Part shown: positions 34,046 through 46,748 of the stretch, one piece after another | Layout: each line of letters starts with the position of its first letter | Position numbering within the stretch: position 1 is the stretch's first letter | From: Ectobius pallidus | Lineage: Eukaryota; Arthropoda; Insecta; Blattodea; Ectobiidae | Assembly (NCBI GenBank): GCA_964059195.1 | Contig: CAXKWD010000002.1 | Span: 48,944,923 to 49,008,922, forward strand | Direction of reading: 5' to 3' | DNA: 64,000 nt | Position numbers and translations under genes: made by a program | Notes under the pieces: generated by a model | What the model saw: only the letters and a program-made list of their open reading frames with translations | What the model was told of the DNA's origin: nothing | The model's database searches: none

Positions 34046-34402
34046 CTATTCTATTCTAGTAGTAAAAACTTTACCGTAATACTAGTAAAAAGTACTTATT
34101 TTCTGTACTAGAGGACTATTTTTGACCTAACTTGAACGTTAATTCAACATTGTATATTTAAATTAAACATACTTGTTCCTGTACATCATTTGATTAGGTT
34201 ACTGATTTTGCAAGTATTTATTTCCTTATTTCAAGAAGTGTAGAACTTAATATCCCATGATCAGATATTTACCATTATTTTTAAGTGTGTATACACACAA
34301 CAAGTGGTTCATATTTTCTTTTTCTCCATATTATATTTGATATAGTGAGCAATTTTAGTTTATATCAAGTATTGGTCTTCACATGATATGAACTAAGAAT
34401 TT
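34046..34402 (+). repeat. Segment of about 350 bp, direct duplicate 2
   Basis: Second copy of 32262-32616, same orientation, about 1.8 kb downstream. It differs by scattered substitutions and small indels. Confidence 0.85.
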
Positions 34403-35528
34403 CGCGAATGTAGAAAAATAAAATTTAGAATATAAATTTTGCAAGCTTTGACATTTTATTTAGCCTACTTAGTTACTAACATAACGATGATTTACAAAAA
34501 ACTTGTGTCATCGCTGACATCAGAAATTTTAGTGCTGTTTATACTCGTAGTTCATATCTGCAACAGTTTCATAATTTGTATTAATTACTGTACATTATCA
34601 GATGTAGAATTTAGAGTTTTAAACATTTCTCGCCAGTTTCTAATATCTACCTTTTATTTCAGGTAAGAGACTTCTCTTCTGATGTTGTGTTCTGAGGACG
34701 CATCTCCTTTAGGTGAGTCAGCATCCATGCCAAACAAATTACATACCGAGGTAGACTGAAATGTGGGAGGATTACTCATTTCCTTAGGATCTTATCACCG
34801 AGTCAGTGGGAATTTGGCTTCGTAATTCTCATTCACTCGATTTGAAACATGTTTTCATAATATGAGATTATTGTATTTATAACTTTTAAAAATACATGGA
34901 TTTTTGTATACATTCTCGATTGAAGCGGAAAGATTCATGCTAGTGGGATAATGCTGACTTTCCAAATACTTCCTCACATATACGTGTTAAGATTTGTATT
35001 GTAATCTACAGAGAAACATTTGTCATGGGCGAGAATCGAAGATTTGTATCAATACATTTGTTGTGTAGAGTTTATTGGGTTTCGAGACCTGCGAGATTTC
35101 CATGAAACCGGTTTGCTAAACCAGTATGATACGCTGTAGTTTAGGGCAGTAGTGACATATTACGGTAAATCGCGAAACTCCTCCATGGTTACACTATGGG
35201 TACATTTCAATATTAACTTTCACACCAATTAATAGAAGCGTTATTTTCATCTCTTCTGTTTGTGATCACTGAAGCCTTAGTTACTTCAATATGTTAATTT
35301 GGTTAAGGGGAGAATTTCTCAAATTCAACATAGGCCTACCTTTTCTAAAGACCTGTAAATGGTAGACACTTGAAATTTCTTCCACTTACATTTACATTCC
35401 TTACCAACAAAGTGACATTTTCTCAGAGAAATATCTTACAAAATGTAGTAGCCTATCTAGATTTTTAATAATTACCCTTATTTTTCCAAATTTTTTAAAT
35501 AAAAAACTTATAGTCTTAATGTTGGTAC
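34403..35528. other. No recognised feature
   Basis: AT-rich sequence up to the left end of the long-TIR transposon. Confidence 0.6.
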
Positions 35529-38500
35529 AGGGTCATTCCATATTAAATCAACAAATTTTAAGACAATTTTTTGCCGCACCATTTTTGATTTTGATGAAAT
35601 TTGGTAGGTGATGTGTACCAGTCTTCTGAACCCCAAAACAAATCTTGTTATACCTCTAAAAAATTTTACTCCTGAGATATAGACATTTGTTTGGAACACG
35701 AACATGCAAAAAATGTAATTTCAGACCTTTTTTCTGAAAGCCGTAGAATTTCTATTTGAATCAGTAGGATGATCAAATAGGGCTCATTGGAAAGCTTAAA
35801 GAATGGACTTTCATTTGTGCATACTAAATTAGATTTAAGTTAAGTCTAAACAGACGTTTCTAGGGCTCAAATCTTCGTTCGTGAACTGTCGTTTTGCGTA
35901 ACTTTAGGCATTAAAAAAACAATGAAGGACTTAGAGTAACAGGCCAATTTTTTTCCTGTTACACTTATGTATATGAGGAGTATGTTTAGGAAAAAACTGA
36001 GCTGTTACTGGTGGTCCTTCACCCTGAAAAAGTTTCTTAAACTTCGAAAAAAATGTAAATCGGGCTTCTTCTCGGTCCCAAAAAGTAATGTGGGACAGGT
36101 GATAAAAATCTGAAAATGCCAAGATGAGAAGCCCTTATAGTGTACTTTAAAATAAAAACACAATCATTTTGTGACCCGAAGGGATAGAGGAGCTACAAGC
36201 CTTTGAAATATCAAGAAAACAACACTTGACCGCTACTGAAAATAGGCTAAGCAGATAGGATAATTACCACGAAATTTAATTTAAATTTACATAAAATATA
36301 AAACATTTATTTACAAATGAGAATTTTCCTCAGTCATACAAATTTCTGATTTGTTGTAATTTTTCTAACAATTTTTCACATTTGACTTCTTTTTAAGCTA
36401 CATTGATGGCAATTTCAAGTAGGCCTACTGTATTTTCAACTATTGTATTTAGAAACCATTCTTATCCTGGTTTTTTGGATGTAGGTAATGCATTAAACAC
36501 TAAAAGCTGCATAAAGCTCTTTAAGGTCACATCAAATTAACCTTTTCTGTATGTTAACCTTTTTCTCCATTAGGTCCTCTAACAGATACACAGTCCCTTT
36601 TCCTTGGCATCATTCTGCTGTACTCATTTTTTTCGTAGAAGTCTTGTACAGTTTTGACTGAAACTTCATCAAGTTTATTCCTAGTCCTGTTCTCCTTATT
36701 CTGTGGCAAAATCCCGTTCTTTTTCACTAAATTTCTTGACTGGCGGGATAAGTATTGGCTGACATTAAACTCACTCTGAACTATACTAATACTCCAACTA
36801 CTCTAGAAGCTAAACTTACAATGTTCTTTAGTAGTTGATGCAACTTTCATTTTTTTCTTTAAGCTTGTGAATTAGTTGCTTGTACTCATTCGCTAAACTG
36901 GCAGGCTGCATGTTCATTGAAAATTCCTCATTATCAGTTGAAATGTTCAAATCAAAAGACTTGCTTAACATTCCTGTTATAGATTTGACTATCTTACTAA
37001 CTTTATTTGTTAACACTGAGGGTCTAGCTTCAACTGACAGCTTCTGCACCTTAACAGGAGAAATACCAAGGACTGAACAAGCATCATTAACTGTTTCAAC
37101 AAGAATGGCTTCAGGTTCATAAATGTCTGGGCATTCATCTTCACTGTCAGTACCGGTCTCTGTGCCTTGTTTTGGATTTTTAATTTTTTTAACATTTGTG
37201 CACAATACCTTCCCTGTGATTAATTTCAGCTCAGGACTGCACATGGAAAGTGTCATTGATATTTATCTGAGAGATATTTTTAATAGGTCTTGAGTGAACA
37301 CTGTAGGGGTCAGAGCAAGACCATACACAAGATTTGGAAGTATCTGTCCAAAAATTCAGCCTTGTGAAACATTTTATATCATCGCAACCAGTTCTAATTG
37401 AAAATAATGTTTTTTTGTTCTTCAGTGAACTCGGAAATAGTATTGAGTACCGAAGACCTAGAGTAAGATAATTTATGAGATACCTCTCCTCTGAAGATGC
37501 CAACAGTACAAGAACACTCAATCATAGTAATATACTGGTAACAATTTCAATAGCATGTATTCAGCACAAAATAACAATAGTAATAATTTAAAAAATAAAT
37601 AAACTAGTCAAAAGATAATGAAGCACAAACACAACCTACTTGCTGTGAGTCAGCTCAGTAAGTGGATAGTGGACAGCATTGAACAGAGGGGCTGGATCAT
37701 ATGAAGCTATGCATATTCAAACATGACTTGGTCAGCAACCAGACTCCAATGAACAGTGCGTGTCCAGAACTTATCCTATTATAACAGTTAACATATAATT
37801 CAATATACTGTATAGAAGAGTAGAGTTTAATGCAGTACCTACACCTAATAAACCAGGATAAGAATGGTTTCTAAATACAGTACTTGAAATTGCCATCAAT
37901 GTAGCTTAAAAAGAAGTCAAATGTGAAAAATTGTTAGAAAAATTACAAAAAGTCAGAAATTTGTATGACTGAGGAAAATTCTCATTTGTAAATAAATGTT
38001 TTGTATTTTATGTAAATTTAAATTAAATTTTGTGGTAATTATCCTATCTGCTTAGCCTATTTTCAGTAGCGGTCAAGTGCTGTTTTCTTTATATTTCAAA
38101 GGCTTGTAGCTCCTCTATCCCTTCGAGTCACAGAATGATTTTGTTTTTATTTTAAAGTACACTATAAGGGCTTCTCATCTTGGCATTTTCAGATTTTTAT
38201 CACCTGTCCCACATTACTTTTTGGGACCGAGAAAAAGCCCGATTTACATTTTTTTCGAAGTTTAAGAAAAATTTTCAGGGTGAAGGACCACCAGTAACAG
38301 CTCAGTTTTTTTCCTACACATACTCCTCATACATAAGTGTAACAGGAAAAAAAAATTGGCCTGTTACTCCAAGTCCTTCATTGGTTTTTTAATGTCTAAA
38401 GTTACGCAAAACGACAGTTCACGAACGAAGATTAGAGCCCTAGAAACGTCTATTTAGACTTAACTTAAATCTAATTTAGTATGCACAAATGAAAGTCCAT

Positions 38501-38766
38501 TCTTTAAGCTTTCCAATGAGCCCTATTTGATCATCCTACTGATTCAAATAGAAATTCTACGGCTTTCAGAAAATGGGTCTGAAATTACATTTTTTGCTTG
38601 TTCATGTCCCAAACAAATGCCTATATCTCAGGAGTAAAATTTTTTAGAGGTATAACAAAATTTGTTTTGGGGTTCAGAAGACTGGTACACATCACCTACC
38701 AAATTTCATCAAAATCAAAAATGGTGCGGCAACGCCCATTTGTTGATTTAATATGGAATGACCCTA
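35529..38766 (-). mobile_element. 3.2-kb DNA transposon with TIRs of about 0.95 kb
   Basis: The left end AGGGTCATTCCATATTAAAT is mirrored at the right end. Collinear inverted similarity continues to about 36482 on the left and about 37845 on the right. Shared words include GCCGCACCATTTTTG, GATGTGTACCAGTCTTCTG, CATTGGAAAGCTTAAAG, AACTGTCGTTTTGCGT and GTAATGTGGGACAGGTG. Differences between arms are few, mostly substitutions and short indels. The central 1.35 kb holds a broken minus-strand gene. No unambiguous target duplication is visible (AC on both sides at most). The superfamily is not assigned. Confidence 0.93.
36554..37430 (-). pseudogene. Broken transposon-type ORF within the long-TIR element
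   Basis: Minus-strand pieces in at least three frames follow a protein layout I recognise as a multicopy family in arthropod and cnidarian genomes. First comes CSDPYSVHSRPIKNIS (about 37300-37350). Next, after a shift near 37240, CSPELKLITGKVLC and an acidic stretch. Then ALG-type VLGISPVKVQKLS (about 37050), then a Lys-rich NEYKQLIHKLKEKN ending at 36828. After another shift, WSISIVQSEFNVSQYL (from 36796), VQDFYEKNEYSRMMPRKRD and VSVRGPNGEKG, with a stop at 36554. The expected downstream catalytic part is absent. Family identity is from memory of conserved motifs and needs a search. Confidence 0.68.
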
Positions 38767-39541
38767 CAAGAAAAAAATCAAATCCTGTTAATATAATAAG
38801 TTATATAAATAGATTGTTAAAGAATGCAGTGTTCTGGGAAGAATTGTTTCACAGAAAAGGTACATAAAGCAAGAAAGAATAAAAGTTACGAGAAAAGATT
38901 TTGAAGTCCTTCTTTACTCTTTGTTAATTAACACTCACCATAGGGCTTGCATTAAGTTATCTCCCCTAAATTCAATTTAATTCAGTTCACTTCTATGTTT
39001 ATTTATCATGAGCTACATAAGAAGGAATAGGCCTAGACAATTACATAATCACAGATTCTAACAAAATAAACCTATAATATAAAGTATACTCTAGGCCTAA
39101 GTAGATTATAGGCTGTATATAAGCTGTCTTTTAGGACGCTTGTGGTTCAAAATAGATTTAGATTTTAGCATACTTCAAACTATGAAATGAAGCTTTAAAA
39201 AAAAATGCTATTTTGGCCCATTTCAAGGTATCTTCTCGCCTTAAGATACATGTTTAATAAAAAATATTCATTTCAACTGTCAGTACAAGTTTTCTATGCA
39301 CGCTTTTCTTGGTCTTTTACCATAGTTAAGATAGTCAAGGAAAATCGAAAACGAATACAAGTAAATATCCCGTAAGCTACTTTCGTAGAAAAGTGAATAG
39401 ACTAGAGCTGTTTAATTACCCAAAGTTAGAACTTACGATTTTTTATCCGAGTCTAATGGTAAACAAATTATTAGCTGAACCACTGAGAACACTCGTCCAA
39501 TGTTATGTTAGTTACATTCTAGTTCGTAGGTTATCTTCATA
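38767..39541. other. No recognised feature
   Basis: AT-rich, with two TAGGCCTA octamers (39028, 39092). Confidence 0.6.
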
Positions 39542-39612
39542 CTGACCATATGCCCCCAGTCCTGCCATCTGCCTGTGGCAGCGGTCGGATGGTAGACCTA
39601 CAATAGTCCTTC
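39542..39612 (+). mobile_element. SINE family A, 3' fragment
   Basis: ATGCCCCCAGTCCTGCCATC, GGCAGCGGTCGGATGGTAG and AGTCCTTCCAGCTCC match the 3' part of SINE A. The head is missing. Confidence 0.7.
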
Positions 39613-40603
39613 CAGCTCCACGTATTTTTTCTTTCTAGTTCGTCCGGGCGTATTGCATTATTAATAATTGTGTTCTGTGGTTTCTTAAGCTGTCAACATT
39701 AAAAAACTACTTTATTCTATAAAGATATAGTTAATTTCGTTTTTTTATCCTCCTTCATTAGGCCCCCCAGGCTAGAAATATCTGCTGAGATACTAGAGGT
39801 TAAAAATTAGCTTTCAGATTCGAGGTCAGTGACACTAAAAATTGATAAAATTCAACCATTAGTACAGAAATGTCTATTCCTCCGCTGTTTCCAAGATAAT
39901 AACTTGCATTAAGATCCACGATGAGAACCGATTCATTCCTAAAAAGGCCTATTTGAAAAAGTTTACATTACATGTTGGAATAAGCCCACACACTCAGTTG
40001 TGGTCTACAGTCCTTTCTTTTCTGATACCCACTGATGTTGGCATTTTACTTTGCGACTTGCTGTTGATTTGAATCTACATCTTAAGCAGATGACGTGTTC
40101 TCCAATAAACAATCAGGTTGTTGTTCGGAAGAAAGGTTTGATTTTACGACCAGTTTCCAGGGAGCGACGTCCTAGCTATATCCCAGTTCACGGTCAAGTC
40201 AGCACGGAACACAAATCGCCTGTCAGCAGGCGACGAAACTCTGATTTACTGTGTCGTACACTTCCATCCACCAACAAAGTTAACAGTTACCTACTTTAAA
40301 ATATGTCACCTCAGCAATATTTCTCCAGTGACAACACTCCCGTAGTTATGAATGACATTCCCGGAATTCGGGAGACATTTTACCCCTTTTTTCTCTGTAA
40401 ATCTCTCTCCGTAATAGCATAAAACATTTTGGCGCTATGTAGGACATGTTTAAAATTATGCTTTTCCAACCAGATTGTTGCTAGCGTTCTGTAAAGCGAA
40501 GGTTTTGCATACCAAGATCTGAATTCAAACACTTATAACAACCAAACTGGTTGAGTTTTTCTTGGTTTTCTTCAGTTTATTCAAGGAATTATATGTCTAC
40601 TAC
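39613..40603. other. No recognised feature
   Basis: No gene or repeat recognised. An 82-codon frame at 40051-40299 has no domain. Confidence 0.55.
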
Positions 40604-40690
40604 TTCAACCCTTTCTGAGCTGAATTTTCATACTAATATAAGCAATCAAATGAAATCGCCAACGATTTATAAGTGTGAACATTGTAATTT
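40604..40690 (-). mobile_element. TTAA-type MITE fragment (copy 4)
   Basis: On the plus strand it reads CAACCCTTTCTGAGCTGAAT, then ACTAATATAAGCAATCAAAT, the reverse complement of the right end of the MITE at 5117-5370. The other end is not recognisable. Confidence 0.6.
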
Positions 40691-43600
40691 GGGCATATGA
40701 CTGTTATGTTTACAAAAATTAATGAATACATTTTTTGACTTAACTACTTCTAATTTTAACGTTAGATTTTGTAGAAGAGTGAGAGTAAAATTTGTAAGTT
40801 AACTTGTCTCATTCAAATAAATTAAAGTAGTATTTTGGCAGCTGTTACTATGGTGCTCGGTTGGTACCACTTGCCTATCAATAGTTTCTTTCGTAGAAAG
40901 ATAATGACACTCCTTGTGGCCAGCCGCCTTATACCGTCCAGGGAGATCGTATGAAAAATAAATTCTCCAGTTTTCATTTTAATCATGGCCTGAGTTGAAC
41001 CTAGCGATTCTGAACAAGACAGAAAGATAAAAATCCTCGGTTCTAGTCTGAGAGTGAACCCAGGCCATTCATTCCTTAGCCGATTGCCTTAATGATGTAC
41101 CGTACCGGATCTACTTTTTTAGTTTCTTTTAAAAATAATGGAGTAATAATCTGTTCTTGCACTAATTACTGAATTTCTTCAGTTTTCTATTTTTAAGCAA
41201 GGAAATATATATAAGAGAACCCTTCAAGTCATTTACAAGAAATGTTTCCTCTTATTTTCCATTTAGGAACATACAAATGTTATTTTTGTAAAATATGAGC
41301 ACATAAGAAGCAAACAAAGCACATGTAGCCTATACCACACACAAAGAAAGAGATAGAAAAATATGGACACACTCAGATTGGAGTGGTTGCCAATTTCGCT
41401 TTTAATATCGGTAGAGGAAAATCTCTAAATAGGTCCGAAATACTACAGGAGAATGTAAATGGATTCTACTCTAAAAACGAAGGGGGGACAATTAACATTT
41501 GAGGAAAGTACTTCATCTGTATCGTCCTGTGCTGAAAACAAGAGGAGAGACAATACAACGAACGGACCTGCGCATTTAAACAGAGGACCTCTCATTGTTC
41601 TCTATATTGCAGCAAGGTACAAATTCAAAACTACCCCCACCATCACTCTGCACTCCAGAGTTTTAAATGTCTTCCTTTGGGCTATGTCTCTGCTCTAAAA
41701 TACACGTTTTCGCCAGAGCTTATGCAGTAATAATTTCTGCTACTACAAAATTGTTCCTAACTCATTTAGCATGTTGGCTTATATATGGCGTTCCATTTGA
41801 GTCATATTTTAATACGTAGAGAAGCTAGACTGGGCTATGTGGTCGCATATAATTGAAATATGGTCCGAGATGGAGGAAGAGAGAGGCGGAGGGGGTTGTT
41901 ACGGTGCTGACCCTTATGTGCACACCTGACTTTGACCAATCCCCTACTCTAAGGGGTAATTTTAATTCCGTCGTATGAATCATGACGTAAATTGTACTCG
42001 GCAGTTAATTAGGAAGTACTCAAACATATGGCGGTATACTGCTGGAGTTTTCGTTCCTGCACTTAACTTGATGGCCCTCAGCTGCATGCACCTTTATTGG
42101 CACTAGTCTGTTTATTGTGTGAATTAAATAAATTATTAATCTCATTATGATATCAGACGTTTGTTTCTGCAGAGCTCTTTCAATTATGTCCTTTATAAGA
42201 TGAAGTAAATGACCATAATTTATCACGCAACCTTAGCCTTGTATGCATGATCGTTCTCTTGTATGTACACCCATAAGAAAAAATCACGAGTTTAAATATA
42301 ATTCTGAAATTTTGGGAAGGCATGTTGACATTGCATTAAAATTTTCGGAAGTCTTGTTAAAAATTCATTAAAAATTGCATATTTTAGTGTTTCATTCAGT
42401 TTAGTGTCAGATTCTCATATAGGCCTACTAAGAACACTTCGTACCATTGTTTTCACGAAAATAGAAACGTAACGGTAAGCTCTGACACGTAGAGTTAAAT
42501 TCACTTTGTATTGTTTTGCACGTGAAGTACCGGTACTTCCAACGAGTGTGTGTTGCATAAAATACGACTGATAAGAAGACAATAATTGCCACATTCTGCT
42601 TCGCGACTAATGTGATTAGGTCTTTAACTTACAACTCATATTTCACACCTTGGATCTCGATACTAACTTTCCTTACAGGCCTAGTTCCTAGTGCTCGCCG
42701 TAAAACAGTCGCTTGAATTCTAGCCCATAGTGTATTACGTGTTTCTTGTTCACTGCAATTCAAAGTAAAACTGGCAACTAATAACAAAAAGGACTATCGG
42801 TAATTAACGAATACTTTGCAAGGTGTAATAATAAATGTACAAAAGTTAGAAAAAGTTGTGCAAAAATAAAGTAACGAAGACTGTAGAACGATAATGCAAT
42901 TATGCACTTATTCATTAAAATTAGCACTCTAAATAATAACAAAAAAGTTCAAACCATTTCCCACCAAGTAAATTTCGAATATAAAATTTATTTTCAGATA
43001 ATGTTTAATAATATTTGAGTCAGTTTTGAAATATTTGAGGTCATATATATATACATCATCTGTTTATAGAGAATTTTATGGTAATATGTAGGTGAGTTAA
43101 TCAAAAACCTAGCCCTAAACATTATCATCTCTCAGAATACCGACTTTTTTTTCAAAATCATGAAATGGATCTTGTATACATCGATCAGCAATAAGTAGGC
43201 TACTCGTAGGTCTATTATGGAAGATGCTAATTTCAGGACTCATGTATGTTAGACTTTCTCTGGTTTTCAGATCATATGGACTAGGTTTTTAGATCATACA
43301 ACTCTGTTTAAGCCAATGAACATCTGTATATGGATATGAATATATTGTATACGTTTATAAACACCATCTGAATTTCTTCTTCGATTAATTATATTATCAG
43401 GGCACGAAAGTTAAGTCTTCACGTAATATACCAATTGTATGGGGTGGGAGGATCAAAACATCACCATTCAAGCTTTGTGAGAAGGGTATGCAGGGTTATT
43501 ACTTTCATAAAGGTGGGTAAGGGTAAAGCAGACAGATTGAATTCTGCAGAGGTGAGATTGTCCGTAATGAAGCCCGCATAGAAGCATTAGGATAGGGGCT

Positions 43601-44096
43601 AGCTTGATGACCGTCTTCCGCTCCCGTAGCCCGGAGACTTCTTGGCCTCCCGCTAAATTACTACCTCACTACATTCGTTTGTTCCTCTAAATGCAGCAGT
43701 TAGTCTACGGATTTGCAGACAAAACGTTTAATTTGAACTCGTTAAACAAAGCATGAGATTGGCTACCTTGGCCGTAACACGAAACAAAGACTGAATCATT
43801 CCAAAATAATCTGTATTACCGTACCTAAAATATTGTTGAAATTTCCAACCAAAAGCTTACGCTTTTGCAGATTTAGCAGTGAAACAAAAGTACACATTGT
43901 TTAGTAGTTCTTGTCCACTGTCGTTTGAACTCAGGACTGAGGAATGGGTTTGTATTTGGAACTGGTTTCTCAAAGACAAAAAATTATAGAACAAGGAATT
44001 AGGCCATAATTTCATATGTTTTATCAAATTTTTGTTGTTATTGACACAGATTCTCAAGTAACATCTGTATGTGTTTCTCTAATTCCGTGGCACTAA
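40691..44096. other. No recognised feature
   Basis: Unique-looking AT-rich sequence without TIRs, SINE boxes or domain-bearing frames. Confidence 0.55.
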
Positions 44097-44170
44097 CATC
44101 CCAGATGGGTCAATGCCTACCATCCAACCGCTGCGTCATCTACCATAGGCAGACGGCAGGTTTGGGGGAT
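44097..44170 (-). mobile_element. SINE family A, 3' fragment (reverse)
   Basis: CTACCATCCAACCGCTGCG then TCATCTACCATAGGCAGA is the reverse complement of the SINE A 3' region. Confidence 0.7.
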
Positions 44171-46333
44171 ATGTGTTTCTACTCTAATATAATAAATTGT
44201 TAATATTTATGACATACTCTCTGTGGCTGTTCTTATATTGAGGGTATAACCTCCTATATTATAGGACCTACATGTTTTACATAATTTTTTTCTTGAAAGA
44301 TCTAGCATTAGAGGTATCTAAGCATGTCAAGAAGGTATCAGGTTTTCATTCTATTCGATACTATAACGCACTGTTCATTAATTCTAATACAAGCTTTATA
44401 AAGTATCTTGCAACACACTATATTTCCTTATTATTACTTAGCGTCTTTTGAAAATAAAATTTGAAGTAGGCCTAATCGATAACCAACAGTTTTCTGTTAA
44501 TCTCACCCATCATAGTACAATAGTTACAGTTGACTCCATGATCAAATAGTCCCTTGGTTGAAGTCTCCTAAACGCAACGCGTTTCTGTAGGTACAATAAG
44601 TCAAAATGAATCTTATTTCCATAAATTGTTGAAATTTTGTTTCGGTAGGCTTCTTAACTAAGGTTAAACAGTGTTATGATCAATATAGTTATCTACTGGG
44701 AGACTTTAATCAGAAAAAAATATGTATATAGATATAAATAAATGCATGTTGTGGGCTTAGTTGAATTTACAAGGAAGCGTTACTTTTAATTTAATTTTAT
44801 ACGTGAAAAACTGTAAAATAAATTTTCATTACATTCATTATGGTTATTGCTATATATTATAGGCCTACCAGTTACAATTAAATTGTATCACTCATCTTGT
44901 TCTGTTGCAATCTTGAAGAAACCGCTACGTACCTCTATTACGTGATTCGTAGTCTGGTTCCTACTCAACAGTTCAAGAGACGTCCAAGAGCACGCCGGCA
45001 TGCAAATAAGGGTGCGTTTAAAAATCCCAGCATGAAATTCAGTTGTTTACTTTTCCACCTGACTGATCACGCATGCAATTCGAGTTCTCCCAACACCCCT
45101 TTTGCCCTCTTTAAGCAAGCCAATGCATATGAAAAATATTCCTATCATTTTGCATAGTGTGTACGTCCTTCAATGCTACTATCGTATCCTTAGATAAAGT
45201 TGTCCCGAAGTAAGTGAATACATTTTTCTGGAGCACCGTGTTGCGTATGATGTGATACTTGATATAAAACCGCTGAGCCGCGTTTTACTTTTCTTTTCTA
45301 ATTCTTGTAGACGTGGCATTGGACGATGATGTAGATGGAATTAGAAAGGAGTGAAGATCATCTCGGCTGGACACGGGCCGCTAGTTTTTTTTTTTCCTCC
45401 TCTTCCTTACTTACACCATGTAATTTCCACGCCGTGCCCGTGTTTTTTGCAGCCATGTATACATCCAGACGTGTGGATGGATTTGAAAGGACTTGACGTT
45501 CGAGTTAATGGCAGTTTGGTCTTTTCGTCTCTCCCTCCTTTCCAGCAAACCACCTACAGACACTTCAAACCACGGACTCATCCTCTCTCCTTCTCCTCTT
45601 TTGCCTCATCAAAGTCCATCTACCAGATTCTGCGGGATATCTCTAACTTTACTCTTTTTTATCAACTTTGTTTGTAAATCGATTTCAAAAACCCAGTTTT
45701 TTTAAAACTGAGTTTCCCCAGTGACTGACCGTGTTCGTCTTCTGTATCATACGCCTTGTCGGATTTCATTGAAATATATGGTACTATTCCATCGATCACA
45801 TAGGGAAACTCCAGAGACTTCTTCTAATATGTATCCAATGGCTTGACAGTGTTCATGTTCTCTGAAAATTCATGTGCTTTAAATTTGTATATTTAATTGT
45901 TCTTCAGTTTCGCAGATGTTTGGTTTTTCTCTGCAGAAGTCTTCAGCCTAAATATCTTACAACTGCGTTTTCAATAAGCATGTATTCAAATTAGTTAACG
46001 TTGTCATTCAATTTACTAAGGCAAACCCGGCTAATTTCTTTTTATTAAAAACAAAATTATATTTTAATCTGGAGTTGGGTTATGCGTTAAGCAATGTACT
46101 AGAAGTTTGTCATGATTGTTCAATATCTTTGTTTTATCACTTTTATTAGCACTCTTTTTTAAATCCAATTTCTGTAATACTGTCCCCAAATTTCACCACC
46201 ATGGCTTATTTAATGGAAAACCTCTTACATTGCCCATTATTATAAATTCCCAAAGTTAAAAAATCAAAATTAAAATGCAACAAATGTTACACTATTATAT
46301 GGCATATTATAATGTTACACTATTATACGTTTG
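44171..46333. other. No recognised feature
   Basis: Frames at 44897-45157 and 45351-45677 lack domains. The second lies in a pyrimidine-rich patch. Confidence 0.55.
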
Positions 46334-46541
46334 GCAAAGTGAGATCGAAAAACTCGGCCGCCTTTACCCCCAGGATTGCTCCTGGTACTCATTTCTGTCA
46401 GAAGCTGAGTCGACCCCAGAGCCATAGTGCCACCAAAAAGATTAGGCCAATTGAAAAATCTCAACGTCCTCATCGGGAATCGAACCCGCGACCTTCCGGT
46501 TTGTAGCACAGCGCCTCAACCACTAAGCTACGGCGTACCCC
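46334..46541 (-). mobile_element. tRNA-derived SINE family B (copy 2)
   Basis: On the minus strand it starts GGGGTACGCCGTAGCTTAG, with B box GCGGGTTCGATTCCCG, then CAATTGGCCTAATC, GTCGACTCAGC and GAGTACCAGGAGCAATCCTG. It ends soon after GGTAAAGGCGGCCG. It lacks about 100 bp of the 3' body present in 30543-30850. Confidence 0.88.
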
Positions 46542-46651
46542 TAGTTATAACAAACTATCTCCAAAAAAGCATAAATGATTTTTAAGTATTATTGACCATA
46601 ATATGTTTGCATAAATTAGTGCGTTCATGTTATTAAAATTTTTAAGTAACC

Positions 46652-46748
46652 CAGTGTGAAAAAGCCCTTAAATCAGCATTCTTTGCGGACCCTTTTCACC
46701 GTTCCAAGGACTCCAAGAAGACCGCGGACCATACGTTGAAAAACGCTG
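46652..46748 (-). mobile_element. hAT terminus remnant
   Basis: On the minus strand the end reads CAGCGTTTTTCAACGTATGG, then TCCGCGGTC. CAG(C/T)G-TTTCAAC-GGTCCGCGG is a widespread hAT TIR motif. A weak candidate for the other end (CAGTGTGAAAAAGC) lies at 46652. No target duplication was seen. Confidence 0.6.
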
